Assembly (NCBI GenBank): GCA_000695325.1
Contig: AVPN01000309.1
Coordinates: forward strand, 5,769-33,126
Direction of reading: 5' to 3'
DNA: 27,358 nt
Source of the DNA: Pleurobrachia bachei
Taxonomy: Eukaryota; Ctenophora; Tentaculata; Cydippida; Pleurobrachiidae
The notes below the pieces were generated by a model. The model was not told where the DNA came from and made no database searches. It saw nothing but the letters and a program-made list of their open reading frames with translations. Of the stretch, positions 1 through 10,500 are shown one piece after another (within the stretch, counting starts at the first letter, position 1; every line of letters begins with the position of its first letter). The translations under genes and the position numbers were made by a program.

Positions 1-106
1 GGACGACTGACTCCGTTGTTATGTGCGCGGCGCCGTTGTCCGTTACGGACGGACGGACACTTTTAGTTAACTACACAATCTGCTGATTTCTAAACCCTGA
101 ATGATC

Positions 107-130
107 TTTTTAGCACGTGCGTGCTAAAAA
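107..130. repeat. Perfect hairpin with CAC...GTG closing
   Basis: Arms TTTTTAGCAC and GTGCTAAAAA (10 bp, no mismatch) flank a 4-nt loop. The hairpin lies in the presumed first intron of the minus-strand gene whose exon is 198-337. Its innermost stem bases CAC...GTG match those of the hairpin array at 18563-18834, so it may belong to the same repeat class. The arm pairing is seen directly; the kinship is inference. Confidence 0.75.
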
Positions 131-136
131 CATCAT

Positions 137-169
137 CCTGGGTCAATGCCCTTCGGGCATTGACCCAGG
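137..169. repeat. Perfect 15-bp-stem hairpin, TTC loop
   Basis: Arms CCTGGGTCAATGCCC and GGGCATTGACCCAGG pair without mismatch around a TTC loop, starting six bases after the preceding hairpin. The centre CCCTTCGGG resembles the CCCTTCGG loops of the array near 18640. A chance origin of a perfect 15-bp stem is unlikely. It could be an inserted mini-element or an intronic structure. Confidence 0.8.
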
Positions 170-197
170 CAGGGAAAAAATTTCAATGATATGTTAC

Positions 198-337
198 CTG
201 GAAGCGGAGTGTGAATCGGGGTGATCGTAGTAACCGCTGTGCCTGTAATCCCTACTGCTCCCACCGCTACTACCCCCGTAATGGTTCTCGTAGGACGGAC
301 GCTGGTGGTAGCTCCCGTATCCAGATCTTGAGGACAT
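198..337 (-). CDS. Probable first coding exon of an unknown Gly/Ser/Tyr-rich protein
   Basis: On the minus strand an ATG at 337 opens 46 codons (beginning MSSRSGYGSYHQRPSYENHY) that end in AG followed by GTAACAT, a good splice donor, at 197. The peptide is rich in Gly, Ser, Tyr, Arg and His, like the low-complexity ends of many RNA-binding proteins, but no domain can be seen and the family is not recognised. The remaining exons would lie beyond the left edge. It is divergent from NUBP1, with about 920 bp between the two starts, so the two could share a promoter region. The open frame and donor are seen; the gene call is inference. A chance open frame remains possible. Confidence 0.45.
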
Positions 338-1257
338 GACACAAACAAAGAGGTGGAAGATCTACATCATATCTACATCCTGTATTTTGGGAAGGTAGGT
401 TAGCGGTGAAAAGAGGTCTTTAACAAGTTCACTGTTCCCGGGTTCGTTGGAAAGGTCTTATAATTATCTTTCTAGCACAACCGGGAAGAAGTATATATTT
501 CAACCGGATGTATCTCAAAAAAATTCGTAAAATCAGGAGTAAATTTAATTATGTATATCCTACAGATAATGGATAGGACTAATTGATAACCCTAAACAAA
601 CTCACAGCCAGACGGCAAAAATTGCGATTGTTTGGTAGTCGCTGCATGCCCTCTTGTGGTGGTACACGTATAAGGGGACTGTAGCAAATGCCAGTTGCCA
701 AAAGAATTATTAGCGGTCGAGATACTCAGATTATAAGGGCAAATTTGGGCGACTTGCAAGTTACGCAGCTAACACTTTATCGATTTTGGCGCTCGCGAAG
801 GGTTAAGCTACACGATAAGTGCTAAGGCTGCCAGCTAGGGTTTTATCGGGGTTATCGGTCAGTGCTATAATCTTTCATATACCGTATAGTTTACTCTAAG
901 TGGCAAGCGGCAGTTGGCATGAACGGAGAAAATGGCGTGGTTGTAGAAAAATTCGTTCTAAAAACAAAAAAACCTGATTTTGAAATCTGCATTTTATTTG
1001 TTGGCATTGCTGGAAAATATCACGCGCACGAATAATTATCGGTCACAATTAATGTAACGCGCGATTTTTTTCTGAATACGTTGCCGCGGGCTAAATTCTT
1101 GATCCGTTACAATTTTTTCGCAACTTTTTTCTCGCCCTTTAGCTTTTTGAAAATTTCAAAATTGAAAATTCTCGCTTTTCACTCGACACTCCTGTTGGCA
1201 ACCTTTGATGTTGAGTTCTGCCCCCTGAGAGTTCCAAGCTAATACAACAAAAATTCT
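338..1257. other. Intergenic region between divergent starts; NUBP1 5' flank
   Basis: No convincing coding region is seen. The stretch lies between the minus-strand exon start at 337 and the NUBP1 start at 1258 and probably holds promoter elements for both. An E2F-like site lies at 784-792. A 39-codon open frame from 918 is short and unsupported. The last 300 bases are A/T rich with repeated TTTTTTC and GCGCG motifs. No repeat family was recognised. Confidence 0.6.
784..792. promoter_or_regulatory. E2F-like site
   Basis: TTTTGGCGC fits the E2F consensus TTTSSCGC. It stands about 470 bp before the NUBP1 start in the divergent intergenic region. The motif is short and could occur by chance; there is no other support. 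Confidence 0.2.
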
Positions 1258-2181
1258 ATGGCACCAATGGTTGAGCCCGATAATGTGCCAGCGTCTTGTC
1301 CCGGTCCGGCGTCCGAGGAAGCGGGGAAAATGGACGGTTGTGCCGGGTGTCCCAACAAACAAGCATGCTCCACTGGCCAATTCAAAACAGATACCTCCCC
1401 CTCCGATGTAGCAGTTGCGCTGAGCAAAGTTAAACATAAAATCCTTGTCTTATCGGGAAAGGGAGGTGTTGGTAAGAGCACAGTTACGGCCCAAATTGCC
1501 CGGAATCTTGCAGCTCGTGATTACTCAGTTGGTGTGGTGGATGTGGATGTGTGTGGCCCATCTATCGCTCGGATATTGGGTGTCAACGGTCAGAGTGTCC
1601 ATAAGAGCTCCGCTGGGTGGAGTCCAGTGTACACATTAGACGACATTGCCGTCATGTCCATTGATTTCTTACTCGGTTCAGAGGAAGATGCTGTGATCTG
1701 GAGAGGTGCCAAGAAAAATGGCATGATAAAGGAATTTCTGACATCTGTGGATTGGGGTGAGTTGGATTATCTGGTCATGGATACACCCCCGGGCACTAGC
1801 GACGAGCACCTTGCAATTGTGTCCCTTCTCAAACAGAGCAAGGTATCGGGGTGTGTGCTAGTGACAACACCACAGGAGGTTTCCCTCGGTGATGTCCGGA
1901 AAGAGGTGAACTTTTGCCGGAAACTCAAACTCCCGATAGTTGGGGTCGTGGAGAATATGGCGTGGTATGATTGTCCAAAGTGTCAGACTAAATCAGAGAT
2001 TTTCCCAGCTACCACGGGCGGGGCGGCAGCAATGTGTCAAGGGGAGGGGCTTGATTTGCTGTGCTCTATTCCACTGAGTCCAAAAGTTGGTCAGAGTTGT
2101 GACTCGGGGGTAGAGGGAGAGGGTCTGCCACTTGAGTATGGGGTTTTAGTGGATAAAATTACACGATATTGTGAGGGTTGA
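1258..2181 (+). CDS. NUBP1: Cytosolic Fe-S cluster assembly ATPase NUBP1 (Nbp35), intact, single exon
   Basis: Codes for 307 residues, close to the usual NUBP1 length. NUBP1 pairs with NUBP2 (Cfd1) as the scaffold on which cytosolic and nuclear Fe4S4 clusters are built. The N-terminal cluster ligands show the family spacing C-x13-C-x2-C-x5-C (C14, C28, C31, C37), which separates NUBP1 from NUBP2. A deviant Walker A, GKGGVGKST, is at 67-75; DVDVCGPS and DTPPGTSDEHL follow. The bridging CPxC is C239/C242 in YDCPKC. The first ATG of the open frame gives an N-terminus of family length. ELYS starts 247 bp downstream on the same strand. A second, 5'-cut copy lies at 6016-6699. The absence of introns is notable next to the intron-bearing neighbours. 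Confidence 0.95.
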   Translation: MAPMVEPDNVPASCPGPASEEAGKMDGCAGCPNKQACSTGQFKTDTSPSDVAVALSKVKHKILVLSGKGGVGKSTVTAQIARNLAARDYSVGVVDVDVCGPSIARILGVNGQSVHKSSAGWSPVYTLDDIAVMSIDFLLGSEEDAVIWRGAKKNGMIKEFLTSVDWGELDYLVMDTPPGTSDEHLAIVSLLKQSKVSGCVLVTTPQEVSLGDVRKEVNFCRKLKLPIVGVVENMAWYDCPKCQTKSEIFPATTGGAAAMCQGEGLDLLCSIPLSPKVGQSCDSGVEGEGLPLEYGVLVDKITRYCEG

Positions 2182-3067
2182 AATTGTTAATTGTTACACG
2201 TGTTTGTCAGTTCTTTTAACTTTTTTCAAGATTCGTCATTCGTATCATCAGTATTTTCGTGTATATCCACCCCAACCCTCATAAATATCAACCCTACCGA
2301 ATTATTTTTACATTGGAATCCTCTAATTTACTTGCCTTCTTCGACCCTTCTTCCCCGTTTGAACAAAACAATAATTTACCTGAACTCCCCCATTGCTAGA
2401 GTGTCATGGTGCCAGTAACGTGTTCATCATGCAGTCAGTGAAGAAGAACATACGAAATGTCCGGATCCCGGATTCGCTGACAACCCTCTCCCAAGATGCG
2501 GCATCTCACTTGTGCGGCAAACGACATCAGGTAACAGATCACATGTGTTTAGTTTAGTTCATCAATTCTTCAGTTATTTCCTCCCGCTTCCATCATCTAG
2601 TACCTTCTACATTCGATATTTTCACAGTTTCTCAAATTATCATCATTTCTAAATATATCCATCCCCCATTCTCCGGATAATGTATTTGTTTTACCTTTAT
2701 TTAGGTTTATAAAGATGTTGTGGTAGCATTTGATACTCGCAAGATATGCTACAAGGTGAAACAGTGCTCTGCCATTCCCTCTCGGCTACATTGGGTAAGT
2801 ACTAACTCGGTGACTAATGTTTGCCTGGCTAGACTGTGTTTCGTACGTAAAGGGAGGTTGAGAACATATGAAATATACTCCACAGTCCACACCCAAATAT
2901 GATCACAATAGCCCTGAGGCCCGGCTGGGTAATTAGTGTCAAACAAGGCCCTATTAAAACAATAAACCAAAGCCCTATTAAAAACAACAAACCTTCCAGG
3001 TAGAGCTAACAGATATTGAAAGCATGCTAGATGATACTGGATCTATCAACTGTGTTACCCTTATCAG

Positions 3068-3508
3068 GTATGAGAAAGAGAGAGAGAGAGAGGGGGGGGG
3101 AGTGTGAGTCAGGATGAAAAAGAAAGTGAGACAAAGTGCACTGTCCGTCAGTTTATCAACAACCCTATCACTGTGCTAGCCATCATGTCATAACTTTGTT
3201 TGACCATACTTCTCTGCGTGCTATCGAGATTGGTAGTACACACTCGTTGATTGAGTGAGACAGACAGTGTCGGTGCAAGGCACTGAGGTCAAGCAAGGGA
3301 CCGTATTGAGAGCTATTATCTTTGCTTGGCGGCATCTTATAGTCGGACTGCTTCATAGATAGAGAAATAGCCACGTGTACGTGCAACAAAAAAAGTGTAC
3401 GAAAGAAGAGGGGGAGAAACTGAGAGACTCGTCAACTATAGAGAGAGCTTGAGGCACAAACACTGTTTATTACGAGCCATGGCGTTACATTTGAAACTAT
3501 TTTTTCAG
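3068..3508 (+). other. ELYS copy A intron 3 with about 270 bp not in copy B
   Basis: The matching intron in copy B (7474-7646) is 173 bp; this one is 441 bp. Both ends align, and the extra DNA lies roughly between 3135 and 3440. A GA microsatellite and a G run sit near the donor, at about 3068-3100. No clear terminal repeats or coding potential are seen in the extra DNA, so its nature is unknown. Confidence 0.6.
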
Positions 3509-4544
3509 GCACGACAGCAGAAAGTACATAATTGTGGGCGGAGCTATTTCTGAAGAAAAAGGCGCAGTCTGGGTCGTTTCAATTAAATCAGGTAATTTCT
3601 CTCCCTAAACCTGTTCTCATTCACTGTTTCGTTATTCGTAGTCCTGTCTTAATTTTCCCAGGCCGGGGAGGGGGAGAGATATATACCCCGGTGAATCCCT
3701 GTATAACAAACATTCTAACTCAACTTTATATCCTCCCAGGTCGACTGGTCCGGAATTGTTTCACGACCACCCGTCCAGTAACCACGATCGCAGCCTACTC
3801 CTCACCTTCCATTCTATCTGATCCCGGAATTGTAATCCTCCTTGGCACAAGAGACTGCTTTATCTACCTGACCCATGTGAATCCTCTCACCGGACCTAAC
3901 TCTAAACAGAAGTCCCTCACTCCAACAACATTCCTGGATGATATATCGGATACGAAGATGAACAACAGCTCCCACCCGTGCTTTGAGGTTGGGGCCAAGA
4001 CCCATTCTGCCAGGGGTGGCGGGACATGGAGTTACATGGTGCCGGGCATGCGTCCCCAGACGACCTACCAACCGGGCGAGGCAGAAATAACAGGCCTCGA
4101 GCTCTTCGACAACACTGGGACTGTGGTTGTCGGTTACAATAACGGTGGTTGGCAGATCTGGTCGGTGGCGGGCTCAAAAGCAACTCTGAACTTCACGAGC
4201 GCCCTGTCTGAGGGAACGGTGGGACACCCTGTAACTCGATTCTCTCTTCTCATCCCGGAGGATGATCCCCACAATATGTTGTACATGTGGGTGCTTCACA
4301 GCCACCTCACACACGCCTTTGTGGATATGTTCCAACTGAGGTTCAGGAACAAAATCCCAGGCTCTGTTCCGGGTGTGAATGACCAGTACCGAAAGATCGA
4401 GTCTCTGATCCAGAGTTTCCATTTCCCACTTTCGGAGCAGTTTTTCTTTAGCACGGCCAGTGGAGAGTTTCTGGGGTTGGTTGATTTTGAGGGTGTACAA
4501 AAGATGAACCATCTCCATGGGTGTAATGATTTTAACGGGATTAG

Positions 4545-4594
4545 GCAATGGGAACTTTGATGGTTCAAGTAACATTGGTAGGACAAACTGGAGT
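4545..4594. other. 50-nt non-reversed complement block 1 (copy A side)
   Basis: Each of the 50 bases is the complement of the aligned base at 8689-8738, in the same order (parallel, not reverse complement). Alignment is normal on both sides, with a single substitution at the left edge (G4544 vs T8688). The copy B version is the right one for ELYS: it keeps the frame open and gives the conserved stretch around LFDLNAWYFAQMPG. Confidence 0.95.
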
Positions 4595-6015
4595 ATGCTT
4601 GGTATTTTGCCCAGATGCCGGGAATGCCGAATCAAATTGCCCGACACTCACCCTACATATCCTATCTTCCGGTGGAGAAAAGCACAATTTCCAAGTTTTG
4701 CTGTATACAGAAGTGTCAAAGTACAACCGGAGAGTTTGTTCCGCGGTAAGCAGAGCTCTTCCGAGGCGTGTAACATCTTCCCATGCTCCCTCAATACCAG
4801 TATCCTCTATAACGTTGGTAAGTCCACTCTCCGTGGATTATTCTTTCCGGCTAGCGACCTCGAGGAGGCTGGATTGGACCAGTCTGGGATTTCCCTGACC
4901 GCTCTGGCGCTCCGGGGAGTTTTTAGTAAACACAATAATCTGTTACACGGTAAAAGGGGCAGGGCGAGGCTCCTGGAGTTCCTGAATTCATTCCTCCCAG
5001 AATTGAAGGGATCCCTAAACAATGCCATGTCCCCCATGCTCAGCGGGTTACCCATTGCTGAAGGAGAGGTCAAGAAGTTACACAGTTTGGTTAACATCAC
5101 AACGCATTGTACGTTCCTCTGCAGGAAACTCGCTACCCACCATCCTACCACCACTCCCACCACGCTGTACACCCATACAGAGTGTTACGCCAGGCTGGTC
5201 CTAGCACTCACGGACATGGCACTGTTGCCCGGATCACACGAGTACCTCCGAGCTGCCAAAGGCAGTAGATCCCTCATCACATTACGGAATACCGTGATTG
5301 GATCCCTCCTAGAACGTGTGGAGGGGGTTAGTGATCTTTGGCAGGGTGATTCTGAGTTTCCACCCAGAACCATCCGTGACCTGTTAAACGTCCTCTATAC
5401 AAGACCCATGGACTTGCCCTTACAGTTGCTTGTTATCAGCTACACTCTTCTCTATCTGGGTGAGGATCTTGTGAATCTTACAAAGCTGGATGTACTCTCC
5501 CGGGTTGATTGTGATGCGGTTCGGGCGCTGTTCTGTCTGGATCAGCAGAATTATGAGGATTTCATCCGGTACCTACCCGCCAAATCCAAAGTATTCGATT
5601 ACGTTAACGTGAATCAAATTGTTGATATTCTACTGAAGAGAAGAGAACGGAGGGTTGCCATTCAGATGTTACTGGTTTTGGATCGGAGTATCGCGGAACA
5701 GTACACGACGAAAACTCTTGCCCTCCTATCATCAACCCTCCCATCTGAGCAGCGTATAGACCTGATTCTGACTGCGGGGAAGGAAGATCACCTAACATTT
5801 GATGTATTACTAGATGAAAACCTGACTCACCCTCAGTTTAGTGGGATTATCCGGTCTCTGAACGAGCAGCAGAGGTTCGAATGTCTGTTTTGTGTTGTCA
5901 TGAAACACAGCAAACTCTGTGACCTGCTCTCCGTTTATGGGGAGGCGCAGAAAGCCCACAACTCCGAATTCCTACGGTTTATGTTCCTGTACACGATAAA
6001 ACGGTTCTCAGACAT

Positions 6016-6699
6016 GCCCGGAATCTTGCAGCTCGTGATTACTCAGTTGGTGTGGTGGATGTGGACGTGTGTGGTCCATCTATCGCTCGGATATTGGGTG
6101 TCAATGGTCAGAGTGTCCACAAGAGCTCAGCTGGGTGGAGTCCAGTGTACACATTAGACGACATTGCCGTCATGTCCATTGATTTCTTACTCGGTTCAGA
6201 GAAAGATGCTGTGATCTGGAGAGGTTCCAAGAAAAATGGCATGATAAAGGAATTTCTGACATCTGTGGATTGGGGTGAGTTGGATTATCTGGTAATGGAT
6301 ACACCCCCGGGCACTAGTGACGAGCACCTTGCAATTGTGTCCCTTCTCAAACAGAGCAAGGTATCGGGGTGTGTGCTAGTGACAACACCACAGGAGGTTT
6401 CCCTCGGTGATGTCCGGAAAGAGGTGAACTTTTGCCGGAAACTCAAACTCCCGATAGTTGGGGTCGTGGAGAATATGGCGTGGTATGATTGTCCAAAGTG
6501 TCAGACTAAATCAGAGATTTTCCCAGCTACCACGGGCGGGGCGGCAGCAATGTGTCAAGGGGAGGGGCTTGATTTGCTGTGCTCTATTCCACTGAGTCCA
6601 AAAGTTGGTCAGAGTTGTGACTCGGGGGTAGAGGGAGAGGGTCTGCCACTTGAGTATGGGGTTTTAGTGGATAAAATTACACGATATTGTGAGGGTTGA
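6016..6699 (+). pseudogene. NUBP1: NUBP1 copy 2, 5'-truncated
   Basis: Matches NUBP1 from codon 81 to the stop with few changes (for example E to K and A to S near 6200). It lacks the N-terminal four cysteines and the Walker A loop, so it cannot act as the Fe-S ATPase. The open frame from ATG 6052 (MVDVDVCGPS) starts at an internal valine-methionine point of the family and is not a real start. It begins at the duplication junction behind ELYS copy A. If the copies are alleles, this is the second NUBP1 allele cut by assembly. Confidence 0.88.
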
Positions 6700-6913
6700 A
6701 ATTGTTAATTGTTACACGTGTTTGTCAGTTCTTTTAACTTTATTCAAGCTTCGTCATTCAGTCTTGTCTTCTTATATACCCACCCCAACCCTCATATCAA
6801 CCCCTACCGATTTTAAATCTTCACTTTGAGGTCCTCTTATTTACCTCCCCAATTGCTCCCCCCCCTAATTTACCTCCCCCAAAAAGTGTCATGGTGTTAG
6901 TAACGAGTTCATC

Positions 6914-7547
6914 ATGCAGTCAGTAAAGAAGAACATACGAAATGTCCGGATTCCGGATTCACTGACAACCCTCTCCCAAGATGCGGCATCTCACTTGTGC
7001 GGCAAACGACATCAGGTAACAGATCATTTGTAGTTCATCAATTCTTCAATTATTTCCTCCCGTTTCCATCATCTAGTACGTTCAATATTTTCACAGTTCT
7101 CCAAATCATTATCATTGTTCAAACTCCCATTGGCCTGATAATGTATTTATTTTTACCTATATTTAGGTGTATAAAGATGTTGTGGTAGCATTTGATAATC
7201 GCAAGATATGCTACAAGGTGAAACAATGCTCTGCCATCCCATCTCGACTACACTGGGTAAGTACTGACTCAGTGACTAATATGAAATATACTCCACACCC
7301 AAATATGCCCTGAGGCCCGGGTGGGTCAACCAAGGCCCTATTAAAAACAACAAACTGCCACTTATTGTCAATCAAGGCCCTATTAAAAACAACAAACCGC
7401 TCCAGGTAGAGCTAACAGACATCGAAAGCATGCTAGATGATACTGGATCTATCAACTGTGTCACCCTTATCAGGTATGAGATAGAGGCGGGAGTGTGAGT
7501 GAGAATGAAAAAGAGGGTGAAAGAAGAAGGGTAATGAGATACACGTC

Positions 7548-7580
<33 letters not shown>

Positions 7581-10500
7581 AGCGTAAGGCACAAACACTT
7601 TTTGTTACGAGCCATGGAGTTGCTTACATTTCAAACTCTTTTTCAGGCACGACAGCAGAAAGTACATAGTTGTGGGTGGAGCTATTTCTGAAGAAAAGGG
7701 GGCAGTCTGGGTAGTTTCAATCAAATCAGGTAATTTCTCTCCCTAGCCCTCTTCTATTTTATTGTTTCGTAGTCCCGTCCTTATTTACCCATGCCGCGGG
7801 GGGGGGGAGAGAGAACCGTATACTGTATACCCCGATGAATCCATGTATAACAATCATTCTAACTCAACTTTATATCCTCCCAGGTCGACTGGTCCGGAAT
7901 TGTTTTACGACCACCCGTCCAGTAACCACGATCGCAGCTTACTCCTCACCTTCTATTCTATCTGATCCTGGCATCGTAATCCTCCTTGGCACAAGAGACT
8001 GCTTTATCTACCTGACCCATGTGAATCCTCTCACCGGACCTAACTCCAAGCAAAAGTCCCTCACTCCAACAACATTCCTGGATGATATATCGGATACTAA
8101 TATAAACAACAGCTCCCACCCGTGCTTTGAGGTTGGGGCCAAGACCCACTCTGCCAGGGGTGGTGGAACATGGAGTTACATGGTGCCAGGTATGCGTCCC
8201 CAGACGACCTACCCACCGGGCGAGGCAGAAATAACAGGCCTCGAGCTCTTCGACAACACTGGAACTGTGGTAGTTGGTTACAATAACGGCGGTTGGCAGA
8301 TCTGGTCGGTTGCGGGCTCAAAAGCAACCCTGAACTTCACGAGCGCCCTCTCCGAGGGAACGGTGGGACACCCTGTAACTCGATTCTCCCTGCTCATCCC
8401 GGAGGATGACCCCCACAATATGTTGTACATGTGGGTGCTACACAGCCACCTCACACATGCCTTTGTGGATATGTTCCAATTGAGGTTCAGGAACAAAATC
8501 CCAGGCTCTGTCCCGGGTGTGAATGACCAGTACCGAAAGATCGAGTCTCTGATCCAGAGTTTCCATTTCCCACTTTCGGAGCAGTTTTTCTTTAGCACGG
8601 CCAGTGGAGAGTTTCTGGGGTTGGTTGATTTTGAGGGTGTACAAAAGATGAATCATCTTCACGGATGTAATGATTTTAACGGGATTATCGTTACCCTTGA
8701 AACTACCAAGTTCATTGTAACCATCCTGTTTGACCTCAATGCTTGGTATTTTGCCCAGATGCCGGGAATGCCGAATCAAATTGCCCGACACTCACCCTAC
8801 ATATCCTATCTTCCGGTGGAGAAAAGCACAATTTCCAAGTTTTGCTGTATACAGAATGTCAAAGTACAACCGGAGAGTTTGTTCCGCGGTAAGCAGAGCT
8901 CCTCCGAGGCATGTAACATCTTCCCGTGCTCTCTCAATACCAGTATCCTCTATAACGTTGGTAAGTCCACTCTCCGTGGATTATTCTTCCCGGCAAGTGA
9001 CCTCGAGGAGGCTGGATTGGACCAATCTGGGGTGTCCCTGACCGCTCTGGCGCTCCGGGGAGTTTTTAGTAAACACAACAATCTGTTACACGGTAAAAAG
9101 GGCAGGGCGAGGCTCCTGGAGTTCCTGAATACCTTCCTGCCCGAGGTGAAAGGGTCACTAAACACTGCCATGTCCCCCATGCTCAGCGGGTTACCCATTG
9201 CTGAGGGAGAGGTTAAGAAGCTTCACAGTTTGGTGAACATCACAACGCATTGTACGTTCCTATGCAGGAAGCTCGCAACTCACCATCCTACCACCACTCC
9301 CACCACCCTGTACACCCATACAGACTGTTACGCCAGGCTGGTGTTAGCCCTCACGGACATGACACTATTGCCCGGATCGCACGAGCACCTCCGAGTTGCT
9401 AAGGGAAGTAGATCCTTCATCACATTACGAAATACAGTGATTGGGTCTCTCCTAGACCGTGTGGAGGGGGTCAGTGATCTTTGGCAGGGTGATACTGAGT
9501 TTCCTCCCCAAACCATCCGTGATCTGTTAAACATCCTCTATACAAGGCCTATGGACTTGCCCTTACAGTTACTTGTGATCAGTTACACTCTTCTCTATCT
9601 GGGCGAGGATCTTGTTAATCTTACAAAGCTGGATGTCCTTTCCAGGGTTGATTGTGATGCAGTTCGGGCGCTGTTCTGTCTGGATCAGCAGAATTATGAG
9701 GATTTCATCCGGTTTCTACCCGCCAAATCCAAAGTATTCGATTACGTTAACGTGAATCAAATTGTTGATATTCTACTGAAGAGAAGAGAACGGAGGGTTG
9801 CCATTCAGATGTTATTGGTTTTGGATCGGAGTATCGCGGAACAGTACACGACAAAAACACTTGCTCTCCTTTCCTCAACCCTCCCATCTGAGCAACGGAT
9901 AGACCTCATTCTGACGGCGGGGAAAGAAGATCACCTAACATTTGATGTATTACTCGATGAAAACCTGACTCACCCTCAGTTTAGTGGGATTATCCGGTCT
10001 CTGAACGAGCAGCAGAGGTTCGAATGTCTGTTTTGTGTTGTCATGAAACACAGCAAACTCTGTGACCTGCTCTCCGTTTATGGGGAGGCGCAGAAAGCCC
10101 ACAACTCCGAATTCCTACGGTTCATGTTCCTGTATACGATAAAACGGTTCTCGGACATTGAGCTAAAGGCCTGTGTGACGGGACAAACTAACCCAAACAC
10201 CGGGACAAGTCTCACAGACACTTCAAAATCGCAGTTAGATTTCAATAAATCTTTGCCGCTGAGTGCCCAAAAATGCCAAAACGATATTTCTGTACTCGCT
10301 AGTTTCTGTATGAACAGTGACTTGAGGACTGCTAAAGCGGAGGACACCGCCTTGACTCCGATCAAGTGTAGGAGAAAGGAGGATAGTAATGTCAGGACTC
10401 CTCCCCCGAAATCCCTGGATATTTCTGATGACATGCTTCTCCAACTTCGTACCCCCATGCCAACGCCCTTAAAAACAAAGATTCTGAGTGCGCTCGAGGC

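Larger units (their letters stand above)
1498..6015. repeat. Tandem duplication 1, first copy
   Basis: Homologous, head to tail, to 6016-10158. The unit runs from inside NUBP1 (codon 81) to inside the ELYS helical domain. The junction at 6015/6016 joins ELYS ...GACAT directly to NUBP1 GCCCGG, with one shared base. Exons differ by scattered substitutions. Introns differ more, including by indels, so the offset falls from 4518 to 4143. This level of divergence fits two alleles of one locus set in tandem by assembly, or an older duplication. Confidence 0.9.
2429..6015 (+). pseudogene. AHCTF1: ELYS (AHCTF1/MEL-28) copy A, truncated and frame-disrupted
   Basis: Same exon plan as the full copy: 2429-2530, 2705-2794, 3000-3067, 3509-3591, then a long exon from 3740, all with GT..AG introns. 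The propeller region reads normally to 4544. Bases 4545-4594 are the non-reversed complement of the other copy, which brings an in-frame TGA at 4558-4560. One extra G near 4713 shifts the frame. The helical domain is then readable in the other frame (from about SVKVQPESLF) until 6015, where the sequence jumps into NUBP1. The acidic tail is missing. As it stands this cannot make ELYS. If the duplication is an assembly product, this is the partial second allele and not a pseudogene in the animal. Confidence 0.85.
6016..10158. repeat. Tandem duplication 1, second copy
   Basis: Partner of 1498-6015. It starts inside NUBP1 and runs on into the complete ELYS gene. Homology to the first copy ends at 10158, where copy A stops. 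Between NUBP1 and ELYS (6700-6913) the spacer is shorter and clearly diverged from 2182-2428. Confidence 0.9.

Noticed and set aside
918-1036. 39-codon open frame before NUBP1
   Set aside because: Short, no similarity recognised, no second copy to compare; chance is likely.
4545-4594. Ordinary local inversion as the cause of the copy difference
   Set aside because: An inversion would match the reverse complement; the match is to the complement in the same order over all 50 positions.
6052-6699. A short independent MinD/Nbp35-like gene starting at ATG 6052
   Set aside because: It lacks Walker A and the cysteine ligands, and begins at the duplication junction; it is a truncated NUBP1 copy.
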